Below, piece by piece: positions 45,931 to 57,368 of a DNA stretch of 64,000 bases (positions are counted from its first letter, which is position 1; each line of letters opens with the position of its first letter). The stretch comes from Acanthococcus lagerstroemiae. Its lineage: Eukaryota; Arthropoda; Insecta; Hemiptera; Eriococcidae. The stretch spans positions 40,914,268 to 40,978,267 of the forward strand of contig CM063108.1 of the NCBI GenBank assembly GCA_031841125.1, given 5' to 3'. The notes under the pieces are model-generated. The model did no database searches. It was given only the letters and a program-made list of their open reading frames with translations, and was not told the DNA's origin. The position numbers were made by a program, and so were the translations under genes.

Positions 45931-46062
45931 TGCATGTAAAAGTGTGCCGTGTTTTTACTTCTCCTTCATAGCACGTACGTTCGGGCTTGTTTCTGGTCTC
46001 ACACGTTTCTCTCCGATTTTACCTTGTTGTGGCCGTTTCCTGTTTGTGGAAATTCGTCGAAA

Positions 46063-46839
46063 ATGGAGCAATCGTCAGATGAATTTGTGTTTGGGATCCG
46101 TAAGTTCAACGGTGTCGATTACTCATCTTGGAAGTTTCGAGTCATCTCTCTCATAAAGGCGAAGAAAGGGTACGAGGCGTTAAATTCTGAAAAGCCTCCA
46201 AATACCGCCACCGAAGACATTAAAAATAAATGGACAAATGCGGACAACACTGCTCAGGCTGCCATAATCGCGTGCGTTTCTGATCCTCACCTATCGTATC
46301 TACAAGACGAGAGTATAAAATCAGCTAAAGACATGATAAGCAGACTTGATTCCGTTTTTGAAAAAAAGAGTATTTGCACTCGATTCATGCTACGTAAGAA
46401 ATTATTTACTTTAAAAATCGGTGCTAGTGAATCTCTCACAGATGCGTTCCGTAAATTCGACGATATTGTACGCCAGCTCAAATCCGCCGGTTCAACAATA
46501 GATCAGCTTGACGAAATTTGTCATTTATTTATGGCGTTACCTGATGAGTACCGTGCGGCGATAACGGCATTAGAAACTTTGCCGGAAGAGCGCCTTACAA
46601 TGGAATACGTGAAGGGCCGTCTATTGGACGAAGAAACGCGTACGAGTTCAGATGGTATTGCCGAGGACGATCTGACTGCATTTTACACCAATAAAAAAGT
46701 TCGTGGTGAGCCGATGCGTCAAGACCGTAGCCGTTTTAGTGATGACTACAAACGTTCAAATGATAACCGTGCCTGTGATCCGCCAACGTGTACACGTATG
46801 ACCATCTTTACCACAGTATGTATTCAACCGGTGTTTTAA
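46063..46839 (+). CDS. copia gag
   Basis: From the ATG at 46063 (MEQSSDEFVFGIRKFNG) the frame follows copia-type capsid protein: the FNGxDYSSWKFR block, then KKSICTRFMLRKKLFTLKIG, AFRKFDDIVRQLKSAG, QLDEICHLFMALPDEYRAAI and MEYVKGRLLDEE, the UBN2/gag signature. The upstream extension to 45949 crosses the leader and is unlikely to be translated. The frame stops at 46839. The nucleic-acid-binding Cys knuckle expected near 46790 is damaged by a frameshift, after which the rest (FNRCFKRKK) reads in another frame. Codon use is fairly intact, suggesting moderate age. Confidence 0.85.
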   Translation: MEQSSDEFVFGIRKFNGVDYSSWKFRVISLIKAKKGYEALNSEKPPNTATEDIKNKWTNADNTAQAAIIACVSDPHLSYLQDESIKSAKDMISRLDSVFEKKSICTRFMLRKKLFTLKIGASESLTDAFRKFDDIVRQLKSAGSTIDQLDEICHLFMALPDEYRAAITALETLPEERLTMEYVKGRLLDEETRTSSDGIAEDDLTAFYTNKKVRGEPMRQDRSRFSDDYKRSNDNRACDPPTCTRMTIFTTVCIQPVF

Positions 46840-47524
46840 ACGTAAGAAAGCCATTTCAAATCCGAGGACCAACAATGCCGAAGCTGATGAACCTGTGTTG
46901 TTTTTGACGGAAGCTGAGATCGGCGACAGTGGTGCTTCTTGCAATTTGGTTGAAGATGACGTTGTTTTTTATCTGGACAGTGGATGTACCGATCATATGG
47001 TCAATGATATTCGTTTACTCACGGATGCGGTTTTGGTCGAGTCCAGCGTCAAGGTTGCGGACAAAAATACCACTATGAAGGCGACTCACCGAGGTATTGT
47101 ACATGTATCTTTCAATGGTAAGCAAATTCGAATAAGTGACGTATTACATGTACCTGAATTAAGGAGAAATTTGCTCTCTGTTGCTGTAATGACCGATAAT
47201 GGAATGAGTTTATTTTATGACGGTACTAATGTCATCATATCGAAAAACGGTAAATTTGTCGCTGAAGGTATAAAAATTGGTCGACTTTACAAAATTTCAT
47301 TTAATAAAATTGACGCAGGTTCGTTTCTTTGTGATGGGAATTCCGTAGGTAACCTTTGGCATAGACGTTTTGGTCACATAAGTGACAAATACTTGTCCAT
47401 GATTATTAAAAAAGGACTAGTCGATAGTTTAGACGGTATTAATGATAAGTTCATCGATAATTCCAATTGCATTTCCTGCATAAAAAGCAAACAAGTCACG
47501 TTGCCGTTTAATGTGGTACCCGCC
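46840..47524 (+). CDS. copia pol start: protease and pre-integrase domain, truncated
   Basis: The frame carries VVFYLDSGCTDHMVND, the aspartic protease (DSG with SDHM-like surroundings), then ISDVLHVPELRRNLLSV and NLWHRRFGHISD with a later NCISCIKSKQ. The last two form the His-Cys binding part before integrase. The catalytic Asp is present. It is out of frame with gag. At 47524 pol ends abruptly at the start of a minisatellite-bearing element; integrase core, reverse transcriptase and RNase H are absent. Confidence 0.85.
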
Positions 47525-48060
47525 CAGCCAGGAAATTTAAGGAAGCTCTACTAGAAGGAAATAGCAGCGCACACTACCCTTCTAACACAAAGAAAAATTC
47601 TCATGTAAATACATTATTCCCATTACATGTCTTAGTAAGTACAACAGAGAAGTGGAAACAGAAGCAGTCACTGTTAGTAGCACAAAAGGCAGTCATTAGT
47701 AGTATGTACTTCTCAGATTATATACTCCGAAGTGCTACTAATAGCACTGGTATTTACGCGCTACCTTTGTCAGGCAGTAGTGGAAACAGAAGCAGTCACT
47801 GCCAGTAGCAGAAAAGGCAGTCATTAGTAGTATGTACTTCTCACAATGTACTCCGTAGTGCTACTAATAGCACTGATATTTACACCCTACCTTTGTCAGA
47901 CAGTAGTGGAAACAGAAGCAGTCACTGCTAGTAGCATAACAGGCAGTCATTAGTGGTATACTCCTAAGATTATGTATTCCGAAGCACTACTAATAGCACT
48001 GATATTTGCGCTCTACCTCTGTCAGACAGAGTAGTGAATACTGCCAAAACACTAACAGAA
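47525..48060. repeat. Minisatellite of ~126-bp units after copia
   Basis: GTGGAAACAGAAGCAGTCACTG occurs near 47653, 47778 and 47906. Units also share GGCAGTCATTAGTAGTATGT and GTGCTACTAATAGCACTG. The block starts with CAGCCAGGAAATT, which is found in inverse at the right end of the element at 62256-62678. Confidence 0.9.
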
Positions 48061-48079
48061 CTCTTAACGTCCGTTAAGA

Positions 48080-48360
48080 AAGGCAGTGATTTAAATATGT
48101 GCGATACCAGCACATGATGCGCGGTCCAATGTTCTCTTGTACAGCTGCAGGTGTGTGAAAAATTAGCGAGACAGAGCCATACGGCGCCGCTTACCAGTAG
48201 CCGAGTGTAAGGTGTAACGTGAAACGTGTATGTCTTGTTCAGAGTGGTCATAGCACGCCGCAAGTTATTTACAATTTTTGTATTTTAGTTACTTTGTGTT
48301 GCTCATTGTTATTCTTAATTACAAGTGTGGTTTTCGTGATTGATTTCCGAGAATTATAAT
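48080..48360 (+). other. CpG-bearing stretch ending at a donor site
   Basis: From 48110 to 48260 there are several CG-rich words (GATGCGCGGTCC, TACGGCGCCGCTTACC), and at 48361 stands a consensus donor, ATAAT|GTAAGT. A non-coding first exon with its promoter would look like this; no partner exon is identified. Confidence 0.2.
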
Positions 48361-48754
48361 GTAAGTATTACGATAATTAATTAATTACTTCCCGTATTTT
48401 TATACATCGCTGGCGTATCCTGTAGGATTCAACATTCGAGAGTCTCTCTTTAAAATACTCAGGCATATGGTGGCTTTTTGCAGACAGATTATCGTCGGTA
48501 TCAGTTTGATTTATGCATTTATTATCATGATTATTCATGAATAATTTCGTATTCTCTATTGGGTACTTTGTTTTTGTGAACTGAGAGTTTCCCGACAAAT
48601 ACCAGTAACTCAAATTCTCAAGCCGACACGTACGCCATTCTCAAGCAAGCCGTCACATCTAATTTTTCGTTATACTATGCATGCAAGTACAAAAAGAATG
48701 TTGTTTCATTACAGTTTTCACTTGCGCAAGTTATTCGTCATTCTTATTCTATTA

Positions 48755-49010
48755 GGACGCTGTCTAACAAAAACCGACCAGGCGACAATTTGTTGACAAA
48801 AATGAGTTATTAGTATCCTTATGGAAAGAGCGTATAAAAAGTAGAATTTTTCAAAATTGGGCCCGATACAAAAGTGTGTACCCACGTTGAAAAAAGCTTA
48901 TCAGTGAACTCTATGTCATATAGTTTCTATATATGGCTCTTGAACTTTGAATCACATGTTCTCAAAAAACATTATTTTGTCGCTGGGTCGGTTTTTGTTA
49001 AACATCGTCC
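48755..49010. mobile_element. GGACGCTRT MITE, copy 2
   Basis: Inverted ends GGACGCTGTCTAACAAAAAC and the complement of GGACGATGTTTAACAAAAAC, flanked by ATTA on both sides (48751-48754 and 49011-49014). The interior is the reverse complement of copy 1 at 37110-37363. Confidence 0.85.
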
Positions 49011-49170
49011 ATTAATTTCGTCTTCTGCAAAAGTGAAGCGTAATATGGAAACAAACTGAAGCGTAATACAGCAATATAATAATATATTCATGACATCATG
49101 ACAACAAAACGAACATTTTCATTCACATATGACACATACTCATTAGGGTGTGAGGCATGCTTTCGAGTAA

Positions 49171-49319
49171 CAGTGGTGGTTACAATGGGGGTTTCGGGGA
49201 TCCGGACCCCTCCCAAAATATCTAAATCTGTCTGTAGTGACCTAGAACTATTATGTTTCGTCTGTAACATTTTTCATTCGGACCCTTCTCCCTGAAATTT
49301 TTTTCTGTATCCGCCCCTG
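49171..49319. mobile_element. hAT-type MITE (CAGTGGTGG)
   Basis: Ends CAGTGGTGG and CCGCCCCTG with paired G and C tracts. The interior TATCTAAATCTG, AGTGACCTAGAA, TTTCGTCTGTAACATTT is shared with 51268-51411. No target duplication could be confirmed. Confidence 0.65.
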
Positions 49320-49419
49320 TTCAAAAGGGTTTTTCATTTTCGAATTTCAACCCGATTTCGAAGGATTTTGCCCATCTGTGGTTATCTACTCTCTATCTGA
49401 AGACTGTTTTGATTCTGTG

Positions 49420-50760
49420 ATTATTCAAACTTTTTGGAACTGCCCGAAGTAAAACATGTGTAAGATCGATTGGTGACGGGGGCTGAAGGTGTTTGACAGA
49501 ATGAAAACGCGAGGTTATTCTTTTAGACCTACTAAAACACCTTTAATACATTTCTAGGCCCATTTAAGACAATCTCAGCTGTGAGACGCTTTTTAGAACG
49601 CTTTGGAGAGTTCACTCTGACTCGCGCAGATTGTTTTCGGACTTATTTAAGACTGTCTTCCACCCAGACATGTTTCAGGTTCTTCCGGACTATCCAGGAT
49701 GCGTCAAGGGCTCTTTTAAATTTAATGAAAATTAAGATTATCTGAAGATTATCTGTAATGCTTTTACAGTCTTGTTAAATAAGACTTTTCCAAATTTGAC
49801 TGAAGATAGATACTTGAAATTCTTCCAAAATTGTATAAAACTCTGTGATTTTTCGGAATTTGTTTACGACGATTCCAGAGGCTTAATTGAGACTATGTGT
49901 GAAACTTCTCGGCTGTATATAAATTTGCTAAAACTCTTTCAACACTATGACCTGTTCAAGGCTTTTTTGGACTTAAGATTCTTTAACACCCCATCCGTAC
50001 GTGTTCTGGATTCCTCCAGCTCTCCAGGCTTTTTAATATATTTCAAGACTTTCAGATTTGTTTAGCTCATGACTATTTTTAATATTTTACAGATTTGGTG
50101 AAACTATTTTAAGATTGAAACTTTTTGAGACATTTAGACTCATAAAGATTCGTTAAGACCTCTTTACAACTTGTTCTGGCTCTTTCAAAACAATTCTAGG
50201 CCTCTTTAAGATACTTTGGGACTCTTCTAGACGTGCCTAGAGAGTCCGAAAGTGTCTTCATCAAAGTTAGACCTCGTTAAGATACTTGAGGCCCCTTCTA
50301 GATGACATACCTAAAGAGTCCGAAAGTGTCTTCATCAGGTCTGAAAAAGTTTTGAAAAAATCCGAATGAGTTTTAAAGAAGTCTTGACATGTCTTCAGTG
50401 TGTCTGAAAGAATTTTGAAGACGTCTAAATCACGTCTAGAAAACCCTTGGACTAAGAGTCAAAACGACCAAATGCGTCACTCTTCGACCTGAACCCCTAG
50501 TCGAAGAAATAACGAATTTTGAGGAAAGTGTTAACTTTCGCATCACTCAGTTTTGACTGGAGTCCCGGAAAATATTGAACCAGTTTGAATACGTCATAGA
50601 GAGTTTTGGTGAAATCTGAAAGTTTTAAACAGGTCTGAGAAAGTTTTGAAAGGGTCTTAGCAAATTTAAAAGATGTTTTAGAGAGATTTAAACAAGTTGA
50701 ACGTGTAGATGAATCTGAAAATGTTTCAGCCAGGAGTGAAATGGTCGTGTACGAGTGTGT
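49420..50760. repeat. Degenerate low-complexity repeat
   Basis: The sequence is built from variants of AAGACTKTTTYAGGTC and GAAAGTTTTGAAA. One clear pair of 84-bp units carries AGAGTCCGAAAGTGTCTTCA at about 50240 and 50324. The short frame at 49772-50065 is probably not a gene. Confidence 0.6.
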
Positions 50761-51267
50761 AAGAGTTTTGAAAGAATAATTATGAGCGAACCGTCGAGGG
50801 GAGGCTACGCCCCTGCAACCTTATGACAGTATAGTTGAAAAATGATTTGGTATGAGCTGAATTGAACCTCCTGCAGCCTGTGAGTTCACATGTGTGAGAG
50901 CCTCATCGTTGCCTTTTTCAAATATCCGGCTGTTGTTTTTTTTTACGAGCGATTTTTGTACCTATCTATATTAAGAACTTGGCGAAAACCTCTCCCTTCG
51001 CTTTCAAAAAACCATCTGGAGGGTTGTCCACTTGAAATCCCAAAAATTACAGCGAATATCTGTTAACCCAAATACTATAGACAATCAGTTGGTTAGGCCG
51101 TCCGACCTTTTTTGGAAGTAAGGAGGGAGGTGTAAGTTTGATTTCTTCCAACTGAAAACAGAAATCTTGAGATCGTGAAAAGAAAAAAAATCTTGCTACA
51201 TATCTTTGATTTTGCCATTTGCAGCTGTTTTAAACGATTGGAGGGTTTTCTAATTAGAAGCTAAAAT

Positions 51268-51411
51268 CAGTGGCGGGTACAAGGGGTGATTTTGGGGGTT
51301 CGGAACCCTCACCCTTGAAATATCTAAATCTGCTTACAGCAGTGACCTAGAGTTTTTATGCTTCGTCTATAACATTTGTCATTTGAACTCCCCCCCCCCC
51401 TCCGAAATTAT
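51268..51411. mobile_element. hAT-type MITE, right end missing
   Basis: It starts CAGTGGCGGGTACAAGGGG and follows the interior of 49171-49319, but the right inverted end is lost after the C tract and CCGAAATTATC. Confidence 0.65.
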
Positions 51412-52049
51412 CGATTAAAAATATTGCGTCATTCGCATTTGAAAGTAAGTAAAGTACGTGCTGTACAGTACCTACTTTAGTCTTCCATATGAAAATTATA
51501 AAAATAAATTTTTTCATCCCATTGTACAAAATTTCTCAAGTTTTGTTCCAAGAGTATAGCGGTAACCTAGAACTTTCACACAGTGCTAGCGAGTTATTTC
51601 TGCATTTTGATACTTATTCCACTATTCTTGCGTCGTCCTTATTTTTGCTGCCGTTTTTCGCTTTCAGCTTCTTCACATTGCCTCCCTATATACTTTTTAC
51701 TGTTGAATGAGTGCTGACTTGAATATTTTATGAAGTGACTATGACAGCGTGAACTGATGGGTGCGGGTTATAAAATTCTTTATTGAATGAGCTGTGGAAG
51801 GATTCAGGACTGTTTGTGATACGAGAGTCAGAAGTTGGTGCACTAGCACATATATGAGTTGGAAAGTGAGAGTATACAGGGTGTTCCACGAAAGTCCCCC
51901 CCCCCTGTTTTTTCACGAACCGATGGGCAGATCTTCCCGGGACGAAAATGATTTTCCAGTCGTAACATCTAGTTTCTCCTGAGCTTAAAAAATTTTCTCC
52001 CCCTTTCACGGGGGGCTGGAACCTACCACCAACTTCGTAATCTTAAATA

Positions 52050-52785
52050 GGAAGGTATGCCTTTATGCACCTCGTTGGAAAGGTCATTTACTCCAAAATA
52101 CGAATCCGTAGAAAAAAATCAAAATTTATCAATTTTGGGGGGCAAGGGGCCTAGAGATGACCAAAATTCACCCAGAATCAAAGTGCGGTGACCTATCAAA
52201 CGAACTATCGAAAATGGGGTTTTCCAGGTCGCTGATTTCGAATACTGCCTTATTTTTTCGATTTGACTAACCCAGGGGACAGAACATTCAAAAATTTGGG
52301 GCAGAAGGGGTTATTTTAAATGTTTTTTATTTTCGCTGATACAATGTCTTTATGCACCTTGTTGGAAAGGCCTCTTCCCCCCAAAATTGAATTCGCGGAA
52401 AAGATTCAAAATTCATCAATTTTAGGAGGCCAGGGGGCCTAAAATTGGGGGAAATCCACCCAGAATCAAAGTGTGATGACCTATCGAACGAAATATCAAA
52501 AAAGGGGGTTTTCAGGTCGTGGATATCGAATATTGCGTTATTTTTCCAATTTGACCCATTCAGGGGCAGAAAATTCAAAAATTTGGGGGAGCAGGGATTC
52601 ATTTTTTTACGTTTTTTATGTTCACTGACACCATGACTTCATGCACCTTGTTGAAAAAATCTCTTCCCCCAAAATTAGAATCCGTGAAAAAAATTCTGAT
52701 TTGATCAATTTTAGGGGGCCAGTGGGCCTACAATTGGAGAAAATCCACCGAGAATATTGTAGTGTGATGACCTAGGATTTTTTGT
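52050..52785. repeat. Three ~290-bp modules in the left arm of the fold-back
   Basis: Each module has CTTTATGCACCTYGTTGGAAA, AATTYATCAATTTTRGG, CCCAGAATCAAAGTGYGRTG, ACCTATCRAACGAAMTATC and TTCAGGTCG..GATWTCGAAT. Offsets are 286 and 294 bp. The third is cut after the RTGACCTAG word by the satellite core. Confidence 0.9.
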
Positions 52786-52789
52786 TCAG

Positions 52790-53790
52790 AAAGTGATTCG
52801 TTCGCTTTTTTTGTTTGTAAACTGTTGGAGAAAATCTGCAATTATTTTTCTTTCCGTTTCTGATGAACTTCCTTTGACAATTATCCGGGATTTTTCCTGT
52901 ATTTTTCTACCTTTGGACATTATTGCAATTTTTTCCCAAGAATTTCTCATGAAATTCCTTAAAGATTATCGAAGATTATTCTTGCAGATTTTCGATGAAT
53001 TTCTTCGGAAAACATTTTTCCTGGAGGTTAGTTGTATCAAAAATTACCGGAATTTGCTTCCGAAAATTTCCAGTGAAATTTCTTGAAAATTCTCGGAGAT
53101 TTTCACCAAAAATCTTCGATGAATTTCTTCGGAGAACATTTTTTCTGAACATTGTTGATACTTCAAAAATCGTCGGAGTTTTTCTCTTAATGAAATTCTA
53201 CAAAAATTATCAGAATATTTTCCCTAAGAATTTTAAAGAAATTCTCTGGGAAACATTGGAAATTTTTTCCAGAAATGTCCGATAAGATTCTTCAGTTCAG
53301 CATTAAGCTTGTTAATAATAAAAAAAATTGAAAAAACCCAAGGATTTTTTTCTCAAAAATTTTTGATGTAGTTCCATCAAAAGCATCGGAAAATTTTCCC
53401 AAAGAAATTCGATGAAATTTTTCTAAAATCCTCGAACATTTTTCCTGAAGATTTTTGATGAAAATCTTCAAAAACGATCGGAGCCTATCCCCAAATGTTT
53501 CCTAATGAAATTCTTCAGAAATTATCGAATGATTTTCCTAAAGATTAGAATTATTGCAATTTCTCCCCAAAAATTTCTGACAAAATTCCTCAAGAAATTT
53601 TTGATGGAATTCCTCGGAGATCATGCAACATTTTCCCTGAAAATCATTGACAAAATTCTCCAAAACCATTGTAGTTTTCCATCAACTTATTTCCTATGAG
53701 ATTTTTCCTCCAAAATTTTTAATGAAAATCATTGGAAAATTTTCCCAAAGATCTTCGATGAAATTCCCAAATTTCCAAAAGTAAGGTTAC
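52790..53790. repeat. AT-rich degenerate satellite, block 2 (core of the fold-back)
   Basis: GATTTTCGATGAATTTCTTC recurs at about 52988 and 53114 (126 bp, perhaps two 63-bp units), with TTCCCTAAGAATTT, AAATTATCGGA and similar words between. The vocabulary is that of 41130-42245. Confidence 0.8.
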
Positions 53791-55409
53791 AAAAACTGGA
53801 GTGACATTTGTGGTATCGATTTTTGACCATTCTAACGTAAGTTTTTCTTTGAATTTTCTCAGAACAATTAGAAATTCCTAGGTCATCACACTTTGATTCT
53901 GGATGGATTTCCCCCAATTATAGGCCCCTTGGCCCCCTAAAATTGATAAATTTTGAATTTTTTCCGCCGATTCAATTTTGGAGCGGAGAGATCTTTGCAA
54001 CAAGGTGCATAAGAACATACCTTCCCATTTAAGATTCCAAAGTTAGTGGTACGTTCCAGCCCCCCAAATATGGGGGAGAAAATTTCTTGTACCCGCAGGA
54101 AACTAGACCACGGTACACGAAGATCGCATTTTGTTTGGGAGCAATCCGACAATTATTCGAGAAAAAAACAGGGGGGGAGGGTCATTCTCAAAACTCACCC
54201 TGCACCTCTTTTAGGTTTTTGATTTTGGATAGGTTTTGGCTGGCGTTACACCCCGTTCCCCGAAGTTGATGAATTTGCAATTTTTCTTCACGAATTCTAT
54301 TTTGGAGGAACTGTCTGATCCAGCGATGTGCATGATGCCACTTTGATAACTTGAGCTAAGAAACTCAAAAATTTGTCAATTAGAACCACTTTTGGGTCTA
54401 AAATTTTGTAAGGCTCTGAAACGCGTTGAATCAGGGGAAAAATGTGATATCCGGAATCAGCGACCTCGAAAATCGCCTTTTCGATAGTCTTTTTGCTAGG
54501 TCATAATACTTCAATTTTGGACGGATTTTGGTCATCTCTGGACCCCTTACCCCGAAAATTGATAAATTTTGAAATTTTTTTCACGAATTCATACTCTGGA
54601 GGAAGTTTTCTATTCAACGATGTGCATAAAGCGACTTTAATAATCTGCATTCAGAAAGTCAAAAATTTGTGAATAATGGAACCAATTTTAGGTTGAAAAT
54701 TCGGATTTTAAAACTAAAACGGGTTAAATCGGGAAAATAAGGCAATTATTCGAAATCAGCGACCTAGAAAACCCTCTTTTTGATAGTTCGTTTGATAGGT
54801 CATCACACTTTGATTCCGGGCGGATTTTGGTCATCTGTAGGCCCCCTCGCCCCCCAAAATTGACAAATTTCAAAAAAATTTCACGGATTCTACTTTTGGG
54901 AGAAAGAGGCCTTTCCAACAAGGTGCATAAAGACATTGTATCAGCGAAAATGAGAAACATTAAAATAACCCCTTCTGCCCCAAATTTTTGAATGTTCTGC
55001 CCCCTGAGTTAGTCAAATCGAAAAAATAAGGCAATTTTCGAAATCAGCGACCTGGAAAACCCCATGTTCGGTAGTTCGTTTGATAGGTCACCACACTTTG
55101 ATTCTGGGTGGATTTTAGTCATCTCTAGGTCCCTTACCCCCCCAAAATTGATAAATTTTAATTTTTTCCCACGGATTCGTATTTTGGAGTAAATGGCCTT
55201 TCCAACAAGGTGCATAAAGGCATACCTTCCTATTTAAGATTCCGAAGTTGGTGGTAGGTTCCAGCCCCCCGTGAAAGGGGGAGAACATTTTTTAAGCTCA
55301 AGAGAAACTAGACCTTACGACTGGGAAATCATTTTCGTCCCGGGAAGATCTGCCCATCGGTTCGTGAAAAAACAGGGGGGGGGGACTTTCGTGGAACACC
55401 CTGTATATG

Positions 55410-55975
55410 CTTCAGTATACGAGTCCGTGAGATAATCTGCGTGTCACTTCGTTACCTCCGGCGGAGTTATTTCCATCAAATCGAAAAAACCAGCACCAAC
55501 TTCGACAGATGGTAAGTATGGCAAAAGGCAAACCAAAAGTGTACTTTAACGACTTACCAATTTCGGAATTTTTGTTGGTGTAATGCTGCATCAACGTTTT
55601 GTCAGCTCTAATTTTCTTGAACCAGTCTCAAGATAGGTGAAATGTACAGCCCATTAGTGAGCACTGAGGGAATATTTTTAATACGATATTATTGGCAGCC
55701 TTTTGAAAGTCTATGTAAAAGTTCAGTATTGTAAATACTTTGTTCAAAATTCGATAATAGATATGCAATAACTCGCGCAACATCCAAATGCTCAATTGAT
55801 AATATTTCATTCGCCCAAACGATATGCGAGCGCTATACGTCCACTCGCCCAAATGATTTCTCCCCTTGCATTGGCACGTATTTCGAGCTTCAGCGTCTCA
55901 CACACCTCCCTCCTGATGAAATAATTCATATTACCAACTGCATTATCACTGAATTTATAATTTTTTTTTTTTTTC
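55410..55975. other. Sequence between the fold-back and the DUF4806-like exons
   Basis: No exon with good borders is visible; a polypyrimidine tract begins at 55961 and serves the acceptor at 55977. Confidence 0.4.
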
Positions 55976-55977
55976 AG

Positions 55978-56914
55978 AACGAACTCAAGTTATTTTAAAT
56001 AATTTAAATGAAAGTCTGTCGTCTTCTCGAACTGTAAGCGTATATCCATCAGAGGAAGATTTTACCAGTAAGTTCCCACTGGCCCCGATGGACATCGACA
56101 GTTTTAATCAATATTTAAGTGACGATGAAAATTCTGAACGTTTCGTGAGTACATTTCTGAAGTTTCCCACGAATTTCTTTGCATGCCCATGAATTTTAAA
56201 AATTGAACGTTCATTTCCTTCTCGAATATTTTCTTTTCAGATTTGTTATTTAACACGTATTTTTAACATAAATAAAAAAGAAAAACCAGAATCGACAGTA
56301 CGGGAAGGCTTGAATAGTATTCTTCTGAAGGAATTCACTACTGCTTATCGGTGGGCTCCTGATTGGGAGAACGACGAAACAAAAATGACGATCCGAAAAA
56401 AAGATTTTAAATCAACAAACTTGGCGAAATGTATAATCAGTATGTATCTACTATAGTGTGCACTATTATTTCATTATTATTATCAGCATCTACAGTGACA
56501 TTAAAACTTTTTCCAGATTTTTCCCCTCAGTATTTCCTATTCTCGACTACTTACTTTCTCCTCTCTTCTTATAACTTATCTTTTCAATCAGACTTAATCT
56601 TTGCGATAAGTGTGATAGGTTATAATAGACTGATTTCCCATTAACCTGCTTCACATCTAAAATATTGCTCCAGAAACTGATCAATATTTCGAATATGAGT
56701 TATAAGTAAGGTAATGAATGTTTAGTTTTAAAAATTAACATCCTTCATAACTGTAAATATGAACTTTTAATTCTTTATACATCATTTTCGAAATACTGAT
56801 TGATTTTTCTAAAACACAATTTTTTTCTCAGGGAAAATAGCATGTAAGAGGAAAGTAAACAAAGCACAAAGGAGAAACAGAAGCTACCTTGCATACTTTT
56901 TACGCATTTTCTAG
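55978..56914 (+). CDS. DUF4806-like gene, last three exons
   Basis: Exon a (55978-56144) follows a T-rich tract and CAG and ends at C|GTGAGT. Exon b (56241-56439) follows TTTTCTTTTCAG and ends at A|GTATGT. Exon c (56832-56914) follows TTTTTTCTCAG and ends with TAG. The phases agree: two bases needed at the start of a, 0 between a and b, 1+2 between b and c. The joined product has KFPLAPMDIDSFNQYLSDDE, then ICYLTRIFNINKKE, REGLNSILLKEFTTAYRWAP and a basic tail (KRKVNKAQRRNRSYLAY). FPL...D...F...L.d...r..l...l..iGG....v...L...lt...a..y.W is the pattern of DUF4806, a domain of unknown function amplified in many arthropods; here the usual Gly-Gly and following loop are replaced. Upstream exons are not identified. 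There are no stops or broken splice sites, so it may be a living gene or its 3' end. Confidence 0.6.
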
Positions 56915-57368
56915 GTGCGGATCGGACACTAATGACGTCCTGGGAATTTTGTCTATTCTAGACTTTCATTCGATTAGGATTCCAAGAAAGACTGCAGTTC
57001 AGTTATTAAAAATTTACGCCCTGTTATTATTACTCTATACTTGACAGCCAAAAAATTACTGGAAGCACAATCGATGATTCTTGAAATAACTGTCACGCTG
57101 GATTCAGTGCCGTCTTTCGTTTTTTCGATACATGTCAAAATTTCTCAGAATCTTCCTCTTCATTCGCGACAATCGCCTTGCATCGTCGTGCAACATAACT
57201 CAGTTTCTCATGCTCTGATACTGATACTGTTATCGTCGATGCGTTCTGTGACAATCCACAGCAATAGTTATGCCGATAGTAAACAACAACATCACAAGAA
57301 ATCTATGCTCGTTATCGAAAAATGGAAAACGTTATTGAATTCAGTGAAAAGTACTTATTCAAGAATCA
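56915..57368. other. Downstream of the DUF4806-like exons
   Basis: Presumed 3' UTR and intergenic DNA up to element B. The open frame that starts at 57041 and runs 257 codons crosses into the repeat array of element B and is not accepted as a gene. Confidence 0.4.

Larger units (their letters stand above)
51876..55404. mobile_element. 3.5-kb fold-back element with compound arms
   Basis: The ends ACAGGGTGTTCCACGAAAGTC are perfectly inverted, flanked by AT on both sides. The first ~265 bp at left match the last ~265 bp at right almost exactly (for example TCCCGGGAAGATCTGCCCAT in inverse). Each arm goes on with ~290-bp modules: starts near 52058, 52344 and 52638 at left, inverted modules around 55230-54720 and 54000-53870 at right. 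Between the arms lies ~1 kb of AT-rich satellite. A second, older end-like sequence (ACAGGGGGGGAGGGTCATTC, CACCCTGCACC) sits at 54170-54215, suggesting two fused right arms. No transposase. Confidence 0.85.
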
